Shown: positions 44,911 through 53,187, counted from the stretch's first letter. The stretch is 64,000 bases of DNA from Mesorhizobium huakuii (GCF_030160235.1 NZ_BSNY01000049.1:1-64000); one strand, 5' to 3'. Made by a program: numbers and translations. The notes: a model not told the origin generated them from the letters alone.

Positions 44911-45762
44911 ATGTCCGAAAATGCCAAAATCGTCATGGACGCGGTGCGCGCCGCCGACCATGACCGGTATCTGACGGCACTCTACGCGCCGGCCGACAAG
45001 CGCGACGCGCTGTTTTCGCTCTACGCTTTCAATGCCGAAATCGCCGGTATACGCGACCGCATTCATGAAGCGCTGCCGGGCGAGGTGCGGCTGCAATGGT
45101 GGCGTGACCTCATCGCCGCCGACAATGATGGCGCAGCCATCGGCCATCCCGTCGCCGACGCGCTGAAAGCGACAATTTCCGGCCATCACCTGCCCAAGCT
45201 GGCGTTCGACAACATGCTCGAGGCGCGCATCTTCGATCTCTATGACGATCCGATGCCGTCACGCACCGACCTGGAAGGTTATTGCGGCGAGACGGCGGCC
45301 GCACTGATCCAGCTTGCGGCAATGGTGCTCGATCCCGTCGAGGCGCCTCGCTTTGCCGAACTGGCGGGCAGGGCGGGCTGTGCGCAGGCCATGACCGGCC
45401 TCCTGCTTCTGTTGCCGCTGCACCGCAAGCGCGGGCAGTGTTTTTTCCCGGCCGACGTCCTGGCGGCGGCGGGATCGACGCCGGAGGAGTTTGTTGCCGG
45501 CGATGGCGGGCCTGGCGCGCAGCGCGCCGTGGCGGCGATGATTGCGCTCGCGCGAGAACATCTTTCCGCTTTCGAGCGGGGCGCCGCGGCGCTGCCTGTG
45601 ACCTTGCGCCCGGCATTCCTGCCGTTGGCACTGTCGCGCGCCTATCTCGACAGGATGGAAGGCGCGCGCCATTCGCTGCTCGACGGCGTTGTGCGGCTGT
45701 CCGCCTTGCGCCGGCATTGGCTGCTGGTGCGGCGGGCAAGCAAGGGCTGGCCGGCACTTTGA
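44911..45762 (+). CDS. Squalene/phytoene synthase-like protein (NDUFAF6 type)
   Basis: Predicted 283-residue all-helical trans-isoprenyl synthase fold. The first aspartate-rich motif of true synthases (DxxxD) is changed to AEIAGIRDRIHE, and the second region reads YCGETAAALIQLA. Such degenerate members include mitochondrial NDUFAF6, a complex I assembly factor, which fits the neighbour upstream. A terpenoid synthase role is less likely. ATG 44911 is one base after the previous stop. Confidence 0.78.
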   Translation: MSENAKIVMDAVRAADHDRYLTALYAPADKRDALFSLYAFNAEIAGIRDRIHEALPGEVRLQWWRDLIAADNDGAAIGHPVADALKATISGHHLPKLAFDNMLEARIFDLYDDPMPSRTDLEGYCGETAAALIQLAAMVLDPVEAPRFAELAGRAGCAQAMTGLLLLLPLHRKRGQCFFPADVLAAAGSTPEEFVAGDGGPGAQRAVAAMIALAREHLSAFERGAAALPVTLRPAFLPLALSRAYLDRMEGARHSLLDGVVRLSALRRHWLLVRRASKGWPAL

Positions 45763-45841
45763 CGTAAACGTCAATCGTGCTAAGGACTCGGCCGTGCCGG
45801 GAACTGTCGCCAGAGATGACAGGCCGGCCTGGAGGAAGTCC

Positions 45842-46276
45842 ATGAGCTTGCCCGTTCTGGTCGCGATCGTCGTCCTTGGCATTGCGCTGTCGGTTGCCGC
45901 GGTGCATTTCACCGGCGGCAGCAGGACGGCCACGCTGGCCGATCCGGATCAGGCGTTGCGGCGTTTCGCCGAGGATTTTCCCGACGAGATCGTCGCAACG
46001 GTTCGCCTGACGGCGGATGCCAAAACGGCATTCCTGGACCTTGGGCGAGGGCGCACCGGCATCGTCCACAGCATCGGCGACTGCTTCTTGACGCGGATCG
46101 TCACGGCCGCGGATGTCTCGGTGACCAGTCCCGACGAGACGAACACAATTCTGATGCGGCTGAAGGACTTCACGTGGAAGGGCGGCCACTTCCGCTTTGC
46201 CAGTGCCGGCGATGCGCAGGCCCTGCTGAAGGCTCTTGAAGCACGCCAATCAGATGCCGCTAGGGAGGCCGCGTGA
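45842..46276 (+). CDS. Membrane-anchored hypothetical protein
   Basis: Predicted 144-residue protein with an N-terminal membrane anchor (LPVLVAIVVLGIALSVAAVHF) and a small periplasmic domain (DPDQALRRFAEDFPDEIVATVRL, LLKALEARQSD) resembling a PH-like or double-psi fold by strand pattern only. It is probably co-transcribed with the sterol desaturase-like gene, whose start overlaps its stop. No named family recognised. Confidence 0.65.
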   Translation: MSLPVLVAIVVLGIALSVAAVHFTGGSRTATLADPDQALRRFAEDFPDEIVATVRLTADAKTAFLDLGRGRTGIVHSIGDCFLTRIVTAADVSVTSPDETNTILMRLKDFTWKGGHFRFASAGDAQALLKALEARQSDAAREAA

Positions 46277-47226
46277 TGGACAGCTATGATTTTCCGCAGG
46301 TCACCCAGCTGGCCATTCCGTTCTTCGTCGCCGCTATCCTGATCGAGCTCTGGCTGGTTCGCACCGGCCGTGCCAAGGGCTCGTTCGAGACCCGCGATAC
46401 GCTGACCAGCCTGATGATGGGCACCGGCAATGTCGTCGCCGGGCTGCTGCTTGGCGTGGTGTCCTACTGGGCGCTGCTATGGCTGTGGCAGTTCCGCGTC
46501 TTCAATCTCGGCCTGTCGGTCTGGGTGTTCCAAACCGCCTTCCTGCTCGATGATCTGCGCTACTATATCTATCACCGCATCGCGCACCGGGTGCGCTGGG
46601 TGTGGGCCGAGCACGTCAACCATCACTCCAGCCAGCACTACAATCTGTCGACGGCGCTCAGGCAGAGCTGGACGGGCCTGTTCACCTTCATGTTCGTGCT
46701 GCAGGCGCCTTTGGTGCTGCTCGGCTTTCACCCGGCGGTGATTGCCTTCACCTTCGGCTTCAACCTGGTCTGGCAGTTCTGGATACATACCGAGACCATC
46801 GGCAAGATGTGGGGCTGGTTCGAGTTCATCTTCAACACGCCCTCGCACCACCGCGTCCACCATGCCACCAACCCGCGCTATCTCGATGCCAACTATGCCG
46901 GCACGCTGATCATCTGGGACCGCATGTTCGGCACCTTCGTGGAGGAGTTGGAGGAGGACCGGCCGCGCTACGGCATCGTCAAGAATCTCGGCACCTTCAA
47001 CCCTCTGAAGGTGGCGTTCCACGAGTGGATCGGCATGTTCAGGGATGCCTTCGCACCGGGGCTTAAGCTCAGCGATCGCATCAACTATCTGATCAAGCCG
47101 CCCGGCTGGAGCCATGACGGCTCGCGGGACACTTCGGAAAGCTTGAAGGTCGCCTATGTCAGGCGAAATCCCAGCGAAGCGGGGAAGCCGGGGCTGCCGG
47201 TGTCGGGCGCCGAGCCGGCGGAATAG
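46276..47226 (+). CDS. Sterol desaturase / fatty acid hydroxylase family protein
   Basis: Predicted 316-residue integral membrane di-iron enzyme. Histidine clusters HRIAHRVRWVWAEHVNHHSSQHYN and SHHRVHHATNPRYLD match the eight-histidine motif. Family members hydroxylate or desaturate sterols, fatty acids or carotenoids; the substrate here is unknown. The ATG at 46276 shares a base with the previous stop (TGATG); a GTG at 46273 is one codon upstream. Confidence 0.87.
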   Translation: MDSYDFPQVTQLAIPFFVAAILIELWLVRTGRAKGSFETRDTLTSLMMGTGNVVAGLLLGVVSYWALLWLWQFRVFNLGLSVWVFQTAFLLDDLRYYIYHRIAHRVRWVWAEHVNHHSSQHYNLSTALRQSWTGLFTFMFVLQAPLVLLGFHPAVIAFTFGFNLVWQFWIHTETIGKMWGWFEFIFNTPSHHRVHHATNPRYLDANYAGTLIIWDRMFGTFVEELEEDRPRYGIVKNLGTFNPLKVAFHEWIGMFRDAFAPGLKLSDRINYLIKPPGWSHDGSRDTSESLKVAYVRRNPSEAGKPGLPVSGAEPAE

Positions 47227-47237
47227 CTGCTTGGCTG

Positions 47238-47573
47238 CTAAGAGGGCTCGCTCGAACCGCCATCGCTTTCGCGGTACTCAACGTTAAGCCGCCGAATCAT
47301 CAACGCGGCTCGAATATTGCTCGGCGAATTTCTTAAGCCGGTCGCGAACCTCTCTCCAGAAAGGTTCGGTCTCGTGTCCTCGATCGAGGCCTTGACCCGC
47401 GCCCGGATCGAGGCCATCCGCTCGGCGTGCTCTTCCTCTTCGCGCCGAAAAGCGCGAAGCGCCGCGCGAATGACTTCACTGGCCGAGCCGAAGGACCCAT
47501 CCTCGACTTTCTCGCGGATCATGCGCGTCATGGCAGGCGTGACGGTGACGGACAATTTTTCGGGGGATTCCAT
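47238..47573 (-). pseudogene. Frameshifted ParD-type antitoxin, toxin absent
   Basis: The N-terminal 75 residues are a clean ParD-like ribbon-helix-helix antitoxin (LSVTVTPAMTRMIREKVEDGSFGS, EVIRAALRAFRREEEEHAERM, RVKASIED). After NLSGE the frame turns into unlike sequence (RFATGLRNSPSNI). The adjacent frame continues naturally as VRDRLKKFAEQYSS to a TAA at 47284, so a single-base deletion near 47352-47356 (GAGGAGG reduced to GAGAGG) is the simple explanation. No parE follows; sterol desaturase comes next. It lies 22 bases downstream of trmFO in the same direction and may be an orphan relic. Confidence 0.65.
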
Positions 47574-47595
47574 TGGGTGGCTCCCGAAGGCTTTG

Positions 47596-49005
47596 CTATT
47601 CCGCTGCCTCGGCCTGCGCCGGCAGCCCCAGCCATTGCCGGCAATCGCCCAGCGCGCGCGACGTGATGGCGTGCCGTTTTGCGACGGTCTTGTCCTTGCC
47701 GCGCAGGCGCTTGCCGTCGATCTTCACCGCTTCCACCGGCGGGAACAGGCCGAAATTGACATTCATCGGCTGGAAGGAGCGTTTGCCTGGCTCGTCGTCG
47801 GAAACGATGTGGCCGCCGGTGATGTGGTTGAGCAGCGCGCCGAAGGCCGTGGTGAGCGGCGGCAGGGACGGCGCATGGCCGAGCCGCTCGGCGGCGGCGA
47901 AGCGGCCGGCGAGCAGGCCGATGGCAGCACTTTCGACATAGCCCTCGCAGCCGGTGATCTGACCGGCGAAGCGCAAGCCCGGGCGCGACTTCAACTGCAG
48001 CGAGTGGTCGAGTAGCGTCGGCGAATTGATGTAGGTGTTGCGGTGCAGGCCGCCGAGGCGGGCGAAATCGGCATTTGCCAGGCCCGGAATAGTGCGGAAG
48101 ATGCGAACCTGCTCGGCATGCCTGAGCTTGGTCTGGAACCCGACCATGTTGTAGAGCGTGCCCAGCGCATTGTCCTGCCGCAGCTGGACGACGGCATAGG
48201 CCTTCACCGTCGGATTGTGCGCATTGGTCAGGCCCATCGGCTTCATCGGCCCGTAGCGCAGCGTCTCGACGCCGCGTTCGGCCATGATCTCGATCGGCAG
48301 GCAGCCGTCGAAATAGGGCGTGCCTTCCCACTGCTTGAATTCGGTTTTCTCGCCGTCGATCAGCGCCTGCACGAAGGCAAGGTACTGCTCCTTGTCCATC
48401 GGACAGTTGATGTAGTCCTTGCCGGTGCCACCGGGACCGACCTTGTCGTAGCGCGACTGGAACCAGCAGGTATCCATGTCGATCGTGTCGAAATGGATGA
48501 TCGGCGCGATGGCGTCGAAGAAGGCGAGCGCATCGGCGCCGGTCGCCTCGGCGATCGACTGGGCAAGCGATGGGGCGGTGAGCGGTCCCGTGGCGATGAT
48601 CGCCTGGTCCCAGTCCGCCGGCGGCAGGCCGGGAACTTCCTCGCGCTGGATGGTGATCAGCGGGTGCGCCTCGAGCTTTTTCGTCACGGCGTCGGAGAAA
48701 CCGTCACGGTCGACGGCGAGCGCGCCGCCGGCCGGCACCTGGTTGGCGTCGCCGGCGCTCATGATCAGCGAGCCGGCCAGCCGCATTTCGGCGTGCAGCA
48801 GGCCGACCGCGTTGTTCTCGGCGTCGTCGGAACGGAAGGAATTGGAACAGACGAGTTCGGCCAGGCCATCGGTCTTGTGCGCGTCCGTGCCGCGAACCGG
48901 GCGCATTTCATGCAGCACGACGGGAACACCGGCTTGTGCCGCCTGCCATGCGGCTTCGGAGCCGGCGAGACCGCCGCCGATGATGTGGATAGGATTTTTG
49001 CTCAT
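47596..49005 (-). CDS. trmFO: tRNA (m5U54) methyltransferase TrmFO
   Basis: Predicted 469-residue folate- and FAD-dependent enzyme making ribothymidine at tRNA position 54. The N-terminal FAD motif [19 protein letters not shown] and the catalytic cysteine block [10 protein letters not shown] are intact, as are [12 protein letters not shown] and [22 protein letters not shown] 49005 starts directly at [12 protein letters not shown]; the open frame reaches back into the tandem RNA repeats and is not coding there. Confidence 0.96.
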   Translation of the reverse strand: MSKNPIHIIGGGLAGSEAAWQAAQAGVPVVLHEMRPVRGTDAHKTDGLAELVCSNSFRSDDAENNAVGLLHAEMRLAGSLIMSAGDANQVPAGGALAVDRDGFSDAVTKKLEAHPLITIQREEVPGLPPADWDQAIIATGPLTAPSLAQSIAEATGADALAFFDAIAPIIHFDTIDMDTCWFQSRYDKVGPGGTGKDYINCPMDKEQYLAFVQALIDGEKTEFKQWEGTPYFDGCLPIEIMAERGVETLRYGPMKPMGLTNAHNPTVKAYAVVQLRQDNALGTLYNMVGFQTKLRHAEQVRIFRTIPGLANADFARLGGLHRNTYINSPTLLDHSLQLKSRPGLRFAGQITGCEGYVESAAIGLLAGRFAAAERLGHAPSLPPLTTAFGALLNHITGGHIVSDDEPGKRSFQPMNVNFGLFPPVEAVKIDGKRLRGKDKTVAKRHAITSRALGDCRQWLGLPAQAEAAE

Positions 49006-49097
49006 GAGCGCCGAAATAATCGCTTGGGGCGGCGATTGCAATTGCCGCACGGCGGTAACGGGAATGCTTGATCGGGAAAGCCTGCCCTGAAAACAAC

Positions 49098-49210
49098 AAC
49101 ACCCGCCGGGGGAGGAGGTCCGGCGGGTGTCGTTTTGGGGGTCGATCCTCGGGAGGAGGTGAAGATCGACCGTATTCGTCATCGCCGGGGAGGAGGTCGG
49201 CTTTGACGAA
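49098..49210 (-). ncRNA. Distal CCTCCTCCC-loop RNA unit
   Basis: Last of three tandem units in the minus-strand direction. It holds three hairpins whose loops read CCTCCTCC at 49196-49189, 49159-49152 and 49118-49111. The first has outer stem 49175-49181 with 49204-49210; the last (ACACCCGCCGG / CCGGCGGGTGT) is followed by TGTTGTTTT and could end the whole transcript. Confidence 0.7.
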
Positions 49211-49277
49211 ATCTCTTTCGCGTTTTGAAAAGGGGCGAAACCCTTTGGAGCAAAAATCGTCTTGCCCCGGGGAAACA

Positions 49278-49389
49278 ACGCCCGCCGCGGGAGGAGGTGC
49301 GGCGGGCGCCGTTTGGTTGGCCGACCCTCGGGAGGAGGTGAAGGTCGGACCTATTCGTCATTGCCGGGGAGGAGGTCGGCTTTGACGAA
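49278..49389 (-). ncRNA. Middle CCTCCTCCC-loop RNA unit
   Basis: Three hairpins with CCTCCTCC loops at 49375-49368, 49338-49331 and 49297-49290. Stems are 49354-49360 with 49383-49389, GGTCGG-type arms around 49322 and 49346, and CGCCCGCCGC (49279-49288) with 49299-49308. It is followed on the minus strand by a terminator-like fold (AAAGGGTTTCGCCCCTTTT) in the spacer at 49211-49277. Period to the neighbours is 179-180 bp. Confidence 0.72.
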
Positions 49390-49456
49390 ATCTCTTTTGC
49401 TATCTTTCAAAAGGGGCAAAACCCTTTGGAGCAAAATTCGTTTTGCTCCGGGGAAC

Positions 49457-49570
49457 AACGCCCGCCGCGGGAGGAGGTGCGGCGGGCGCCGTTTTGGTGG
49501 TCAACCCTCGGGAGGAGGATAAGGGCTGACCGTTCGCTGGAGGTCGGGGAGGAGGTCGACCCCAGCGAAA
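49457..49570 (-). ncRNA. Proximal CCTCCTCCC-loop RNA unit
   Basis: First unit after the DUF1127 genes. Three hairpins with CCTCCTCC loops at 49555-49548, 49518-49511 and 49477-49470. The first has outer stem 49533-49540 with 49562-49569 plus an inner GGTCG/CGACC. The third has a GC stem of ten pairs. A spacer hairpin (GGAGCAAAA / TTTTGCTCC) and AAAGGG/CCCTTTT follow. The second-hairpin stem differs from the other units by paired changes, which points to a conserved RNA fold. Confidence 0.73.
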
Positions 49571-49575
49571 TTCCG

Positions 49576-49716
49576 TTAGATCGCCCGGCGGGCGATGATC
49601 TTGATTTCGTCGCGGACGATACCGAGATCGTGCAGCTGGCGGTTCGAAAGGCGACCCAGCTCGGTAACCGTCTCGCGATATACGCGCCAGTTACGATAGT
49701 TGCGGATCAGGTTCAT
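49576..49716 (-). CDS. DUF1127 protein, second copy
   Basis: A 46-residue basic protein beginning MNLIRNYRNWRVYRETVTEL, then GRLSNRQLHDLGIVRDEI and ending ARRAI, the typical DUF1127 pattern with conserved arginines and the LSNRQLxDLGI motif. Short DUF1127 proteins of alphaproteobacteria bind RNA and affect sRNA maturation and stress or phosphate adaptation. Its stop lies six bases from the first RNA hairpin, so gene and RNA units are probably one transcript. Confidence 0.85.
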   Translation of the reverse strand: MNLIRNYRNWRVYRETVTELGRLSNRQLHDLGIVRDEIKIIARRAI

Positions 49717-49740
49717 TGTCGTTCTCTTTTCAGAAACTTG

Positions 49741-49762
49741 TTCGGACCATTCGCGGTCCGAA
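49741..49762 (-). other. Hairpin between the two DUF1127 genes
   Basis: TTCGGACC and GGTCCGAA form an 8-bp perfect stem with a 6-base loop in the 49-base gap; on the minus strand a TTTCTGAAAAG stretch follows. It could be a processing site or partial terminator. Confidence 0.5.
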
Positions 49763-49765
49763 GAA

Positions 49766-49906
49766 TTAGACCGCCTTACGAGCGACGTAAGGAATGTCGC
49801 TGCGGCTGATGCCGAGGTCGGTCAGTTCGCGGTTGCTCAGGCGGCTCAGCTCGGACACGGTGTCCCTGTAGCGGCGCCAGTTGCGATAGTTGCGGATCAG
49901 GTTCAT
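49766..49906 (-). CDS. DUF1127 protein, first copy
   Basis: A 46-residue basic protein, MNLIRNYRNWRRYRDTVSEL, SRLSNRELTDLGISRSDI and ending ARKAV; 70-75 percent identical by eye to its downstream sibling, so a tandem duplication. ATG 49906 is chosen because both copies align there; the frame runs to 49975 with unlike sequence. RSP_6037 (CcaF1) of Rhodobacter, a protein of this family, is encoded directly upstream of CcsR RNAs in the same way. Confidence 0.88.
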   Translation of the reverse strand: MNLIRNYRNWRRYRDTVSELSRLSNRELTDLGISRSDIPYVARKAV

Positions 49907-49957
49907 GGTAGTTCTCGTTTCGTCTTTCTTGCGGATCATTCCGTTTGTGTACGAACC

Positions 49958-49988
49958 ATAAATAGGCGGGCTCATATCGATTTAAAAG
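49958..49988 (-). promoter_or_regulatory. Candidate promoter of the DUF1127-RNA operon
   Basis: On the minus strand CTTTTAAA (49988-49981) and CCTATTTAT (49966-49958) are 14 bases apart. The upstream box is only loosely like the RpoH -35 (CTTG), and the downstream box resembles an RpoH -10. Related loci elsewhere are driven by heat-shock sigma factors, so this is a guess from context. Confidence 0.3.
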
Positions 49989-50141
49989 CGCTATGGCTGC
50001 ATGGCAGCAATGCAAATTGTGCAATGCAACATTAACGCGCCTTCACGGACCTGACACAAAGAAGCCAGAATCGGAAAGTGCCGTCGCGTCAACGGTTTGG
50101 CTGCTTCGGCTGAAAAAACGACCTAGCGGGGGAGGCAGGAC

Positions 50142-51260
50142 ATGGCGGGCTATTCGACACGGGTCAGATCCGACATTGCGCGGTGGCTTCAGGCAGGCCT
50201 GATCGACGCCGCGACGGCCGATGCACTGGCGCGTGACGTCGAGGCCAATACGCGCAAGTCACTGAGCTTCGGTTCGATCCTGGCCATGATGGCGGCCCTG
50301 CTGTTTGGGGCGGCCATCCTGATCTTCGTCGCCGCCAACTGGGACGCCATCCCGCGGCTGGCGCGGGTCGCGGCGCTGTTTGCCATCATCCTTGGCGGCT
50401 ATGTCGGCGGCGCGGTGCTGAAGACGCGCGACCATGCGGCGATCGGTGAAGCGCTCTGGATCGTGGCGGCTGCTGCCTTTGGCGGTTCGATCGCGCTGAT
50501 CGGCCAGATGTATCATCTGTCCGGCGACGAGGCTTCCGCGCTCGTCACCTGGGGTGCCGGTACGGCGCTGGCGGCGGTTGCGTTGCGGTCGAACCCGCTG
50601 ACCGTCGCTTCGGTCGGCATCGCCGACGCCTGGCTGTTCCTGAAAGGGTTCGACTATTACAGCCGCAGCAACTTTCCGCATGCTTTTGTCGCCATGGCCA
50701 TCGTGCTGTTCGCCGTCTCGTTCTGGACCCGCAGCCAGGCCGCGCGGCACCTGATCATCCTGTCGCTGCTCTTCTATCTCGTGCTGTTGGCCGGGAATCA
50801 CGCGACGTTGCCGGTGGCGATCCCTCTGGTCGTCGTCTCCGCCGTGCTGTTCGCGGCTGCCGTCTTCGCACCGGAACCGGTCGACAGGATCGTGCAGCTT
50901 GGCGGCCGCTTGCCCCTGCACGCGCTGCTCGGCTTCCTAACCGGGCTCGCCATCATCCAGTTCGAACTGGCTGACGAAAGCACCTACAATAGCGGTTTCG
51001 GCATTGCCTCGGTCGTCGCGCTGGCCGGCATCGTCGCCGCCATCGTGCTGGCGGGACGGGAGAGCCGAGGCCTGCGCTGGCTTGCCTATCTCGGCTTCGC
51101 CTTCGAACTCGCCATCATCTATGTCGTGACCTTGCAGTCGATGCTCGACACAGCCGGCTTCTTCCTTGCCGCCGCGGTGCTGCTCGGCATCCTGGCGATC
51201 ATCATCATCCGCGTCGAAAAACGCATGAAGGATCCGGCAACGGGAGGAGCCACGGCATGA
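50142..51260 (+). CDS. DUF2157-domain membrane protein
   Basis: Predicted 372-residue polytopic membrane protein of the DUF2157 type: an N-terminal cytoplasmic helix (RSDIARWLQAGLIDAATADAL) followed by about ten transmembrane helices, with the conserved LIFVAANWDAIPRLARV near the first. Function unknown. It overlaps the GDYXXLXY gene by four bases, the usual partnership. Confidence 0.82.
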   Translation: MAGYSTRVRSDIARWLQAGLIDAATADALARDVEANTRKSLSFGSILAMMAALLFGAAILIFVAANWDAIPRLARVAALFAIILGGYVGGAVLKTRDHAAIGEALWIVAAAAFGGSIALIGQMYHLSGDEASALVTWGAGTALAAVALRSNPLTVASVGIADAWLFLKGFDYYSRSNFPHAFVAMAIVLFAVSFWTRSQAARHLIILSLLFYLVLLAGNHATLPVAIPLVVVSAVLFAAAVFAPEPVDRIVQLGGRLPLHALLGFLTGLAIIQFELADESTYNSGFGIASVVALAGIVAAIVLAGRESRGLRWLAYLGFAFELAIIYVVTLQSMLDTAGFFLAAAVLLGILAIIIIRVEKRMKDPATGGATA

Positions 51261-51841
51261 TAACCGGAAAGAAGCTTGTTATCTCGGCGCTGGTGCTGGC
51301 GCTCGTCCAGATAGGGTTCCTGAGCTGGATCATCGCCGGCCGGGCGGCGATCCTGCGCAACGGCAAGGAAGTGCTGCTGAAGATCGAACCCGTCGATCCG
51401 CGCGATCTGCTGCGCGGCGACTATATCATCCTCGGCTACGCGATTTCGCGCATTCCGGTGAAAATGATCGCCAACATTCCCGCCGGCAAATTCTCAAGCG
51501 ACGATACGTCGATCGTGGTCCGGCTGAAAAAGGACGCCGACGGTTATTGGACACCGACCATTGCCTGGTTCGGCAAGGCGCCGACACCGGCCGCCGCCGA
51601 CGAGGCCGATATTGCGGGCCATGTCGCCGAAGGCTGGGATCTGCGCAGCGAGGGCATGACCATCGCGCCGGACTACGGCATCGAGCGGTTCTACCTGCCG
51701 GAAGGCAAGGGGATGGCGATCCAGAACGACATGCGGGTTCGCCCGTTCGGGATAAGGCTTGCGCTTGCCAGCGACGGCACCGCGCAGATCAAGGCATTGG
51801 TCGACGGCGACAAGACGCTGTTCGAGGAACCGCTATATTAA
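51257..51841 (+). CDS. GDYXXLXY-domain protein
   Basis: Predicted 194-residue membrane-anchored protein: one N-terminal helix (LVISALVLALVQIGFLSWII) and an external domain with the eponymous motif GDYIILGY near residue 55. Widely paired with DUF2157 proteins, as here; role unknown. Start overlaps the upstream stop (ATGA). Confidence 0.85.
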   Translation: MITGKKLVISALVLALVQIGFLSWIIAGRAAILRNGKEVLLKIEPVDPRDLLRGDYIILGYAISRIPVKMIANIPAGKFSSDDTSIVVRLKKDADGYWTPTIAWFGKAPTPAAADEADIAGHVAEGWDLRSEGMTIAPDYGIERFYLPEGKGMAIQNDMRVRPFGIRLALASDGTAQIKALVDGDKTLFEEPLY

Positions 51842-51946
51842 TAACGATGGATGCCGGTCCCACCGGAGGGCGCGTGTGCCGCTATACGAAATAGCCAGAC
51901 AGATTTTTCGCAATTATGTTCATTGACTCAGGGAGAACTCCACGGA

Positions 51947-53005
51947 TCAACTCCGGACTTTACTCGTCTCGGCGATGATTTTGGGATAGGGACCACTCGA
52001 TATTGTGTAGCTGAAGTTTGATACGCCTTTGTCCTGCTTGTGTATCGAGGGGCTGCGCACAACCCAGTCATAGACACCCGAAACCATGCAGCGATCGTTT
52101 GCACAGGTGACCACAATGCTGTCATTGCGGACGTTATATACGCGTTCAGGCCATCGCCGGTAATAGTTCCTCTTGTCCTGAATGATTGAACTCAGGTTCG
52201 TCAGCTTGCCATAATAGTCGACCGTGCGAGCGTAGGACGCCTGAACTTGAGCAAGAGCGAAGTCGTCGTTGTCGCCATGATGCTCGATGAGGTCCTTGAT
52301 GAAGGCGACCGCAGCGCTCTCCGCCTGTTGCCTTGCGTCGGGTGCAGGCACTGGCACAGGCGCTGGATCTGGCCTCGTCGACACCTGCGATGTATCCGCG
52401 GGCGATTGGTTCGCTTCGACATTGGTCACACGCAATTCTGCCATTTCGCTGGCCGATAGGTATCTTATGTCATGCTTGTCGTAGCTCGAAGCCAATTTAA
52501 TCAGTTCGGGGTCCACTCCCATTTCGACCACATAGGATGTGATTGCGGCCGTTCCGAGCTGGACACGGGCCTGTGCCTCTTCTCTGGACATCCCGTCAGC
52601 CGGTTTCAACCAAGCCCGGTGAACGCCGATCGAACCTGGTTCAGCAACACGGTGGACGCCACCCAGGAAGGCCAGCGAGCAGGCTGAAGCGCACTGCAAT
52701 TGGCGAAGCTGAAGCGTATCCAACCCTGCCGCGCGGATCATGCGCCCCAACCGAAGCGCGCTGCCGACGTTGCCGCCGGGGGAGTTGAATACGATCATCC
52801 GGACCCCGCTGCTCGCAACCGCGTTGCTAAAAGCGTTCAGGGGTTCATTGTCTTTGAACTCGCCGGAAACAACAAGAAACGGCTGTCGCCCTGGAGACGA
52901 AGCAGGCGTGTATTCTAGGGCCTCAACCTTACATGTTGCTGCCGCGACAATTGACCCTACCGCCAGAACTAGAGAAACTACACGCACAGCCCGACAGAGC
53001 CCCAA
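51947..53005 (-). CDS. Exported ClpP/crotonase-fold protein
   Basis: Predicted 352-residue exported protein. After a signal peptide, residues 40-180 have the Clp-protease/crotonase pattern of COG3904-type periplasmic proteins: VFNSPGGNVGSALRLGRMI (72-90), then LQCASACSLAFLGGVHR with a candidate nucleophile serine at 107, and GSIGVHRAW with a possible catalytic histidine. A Pro-rich linker (DPAPVPVPAPDARQ) leads to a second domain of about 110 residues with TVDYYGKLTNLSSIIQDKR and YNVRNDSIVVTC, which resembles an NTF2-like or SnoaL-like fold. The two-domain layout is unusual. Substrate unknown. It lies at the left edge of the tRNA-Leu accretion zone. Confidence 0.65.
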   Translation of the reverse strand: MGLCRAVRVVSLVLAVGSIVAAATCKVEALEYTPASSPGRQPFLVVSGEFKDNEPLNAFSNAVASSGVRMIVFNSPGGNVGSALRLGRMIRAAGLDTLQLRQLQCASACSLAFLGGVHRVAEPGSIGVHRAWLKPADGMSREEAQARVQLGTAAITSYVVEMGVDPELIKLASSYDKHDIRYLSASEMAELRVTNVEANQSPADTSQVSTRPDPAPVPVPAPDARQQAESAAVAFIKDLIEHHGDNDDFALAQVQASYARTVDYYGKLTNLSSIIQDKRNYYRRWPERVYNVRNDSIVVTCANDRCMVSGVYDWVVRSPSIHKQDKGVSNFSYTISSGPYPKIIAETSKVRS

Positions 53006-53105
53006 CCTGCCTGCTGCAAGTAAGGACCTGTCAACAAACTATTTCAAGGGCCTTCTTTGAAAGTTTGATCTTATTCGGAGCGGTCATTGGCCGAAAAGAA
53101 ATGAC

Positions 53106-53187
53106 GCGGATGAAGGGACGCAAATCCCTACCCCTTTCGGCATCGGAACCTTGAATCCTGGGCGTCTAACGGTTCCGTCGCATCCGC
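53106..53187 (-). pseudogene. Decayed full-length tRNA-Leu copy
   Basis: About 75 percent of positions match the intact tRNA-Leu at 54951-55035 over its whole length, including acceptor GCGGATG/CATCCGC and the TTCGGCA variable-arm region. The anticodon position reads CAA, but the anticodon stem has an A-C mismatch, the T-loop is TTTGCGT and no CCA is encoded. Functional activity is doubtful. It lies in the 465-base stretch between the ClpP-like gene and the RidA gene, which has nothing else supportable. Confidence 0.7.

Larger units (their letters stand above)
49081..49570 (-). repeat. Three tandem units of about 180 bp
   Basis: The nine GGAGGAGG motifs on the plus strand recur with spacings of 179 and 180 bp for each of the three positions within a unit. 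The third-unit spacer is lost on the trmFO side. This array fills the 570-base gap between trmFO and the DUF1127 genes. Confidence 0.9.

Noticed and set aside
44911-45762. Carotenoid or hopanoid synthase
   Set aside because: The Asp-rich motifs are changed and no other terpenoid genes are nearby.
49006-49278. N-terminal extension of TrmFO
   Set aside because: It runs through the RNA hairpin array, and the FAD motif of TrmFO starts at 49005.
49081-49570. CRISPR array
   Set aside because: Spacing is about 40 bp within and 180 bp between units, the units themselves are near-identical and there are no unique spacers or cas genes.
53106-53187. A second functional tRNA-Leu (CAA)
   Set aside because: Anticodon-stem mismatch, altered T-loop and absent CCA make decay more likely, although acceptor pairing is intact.
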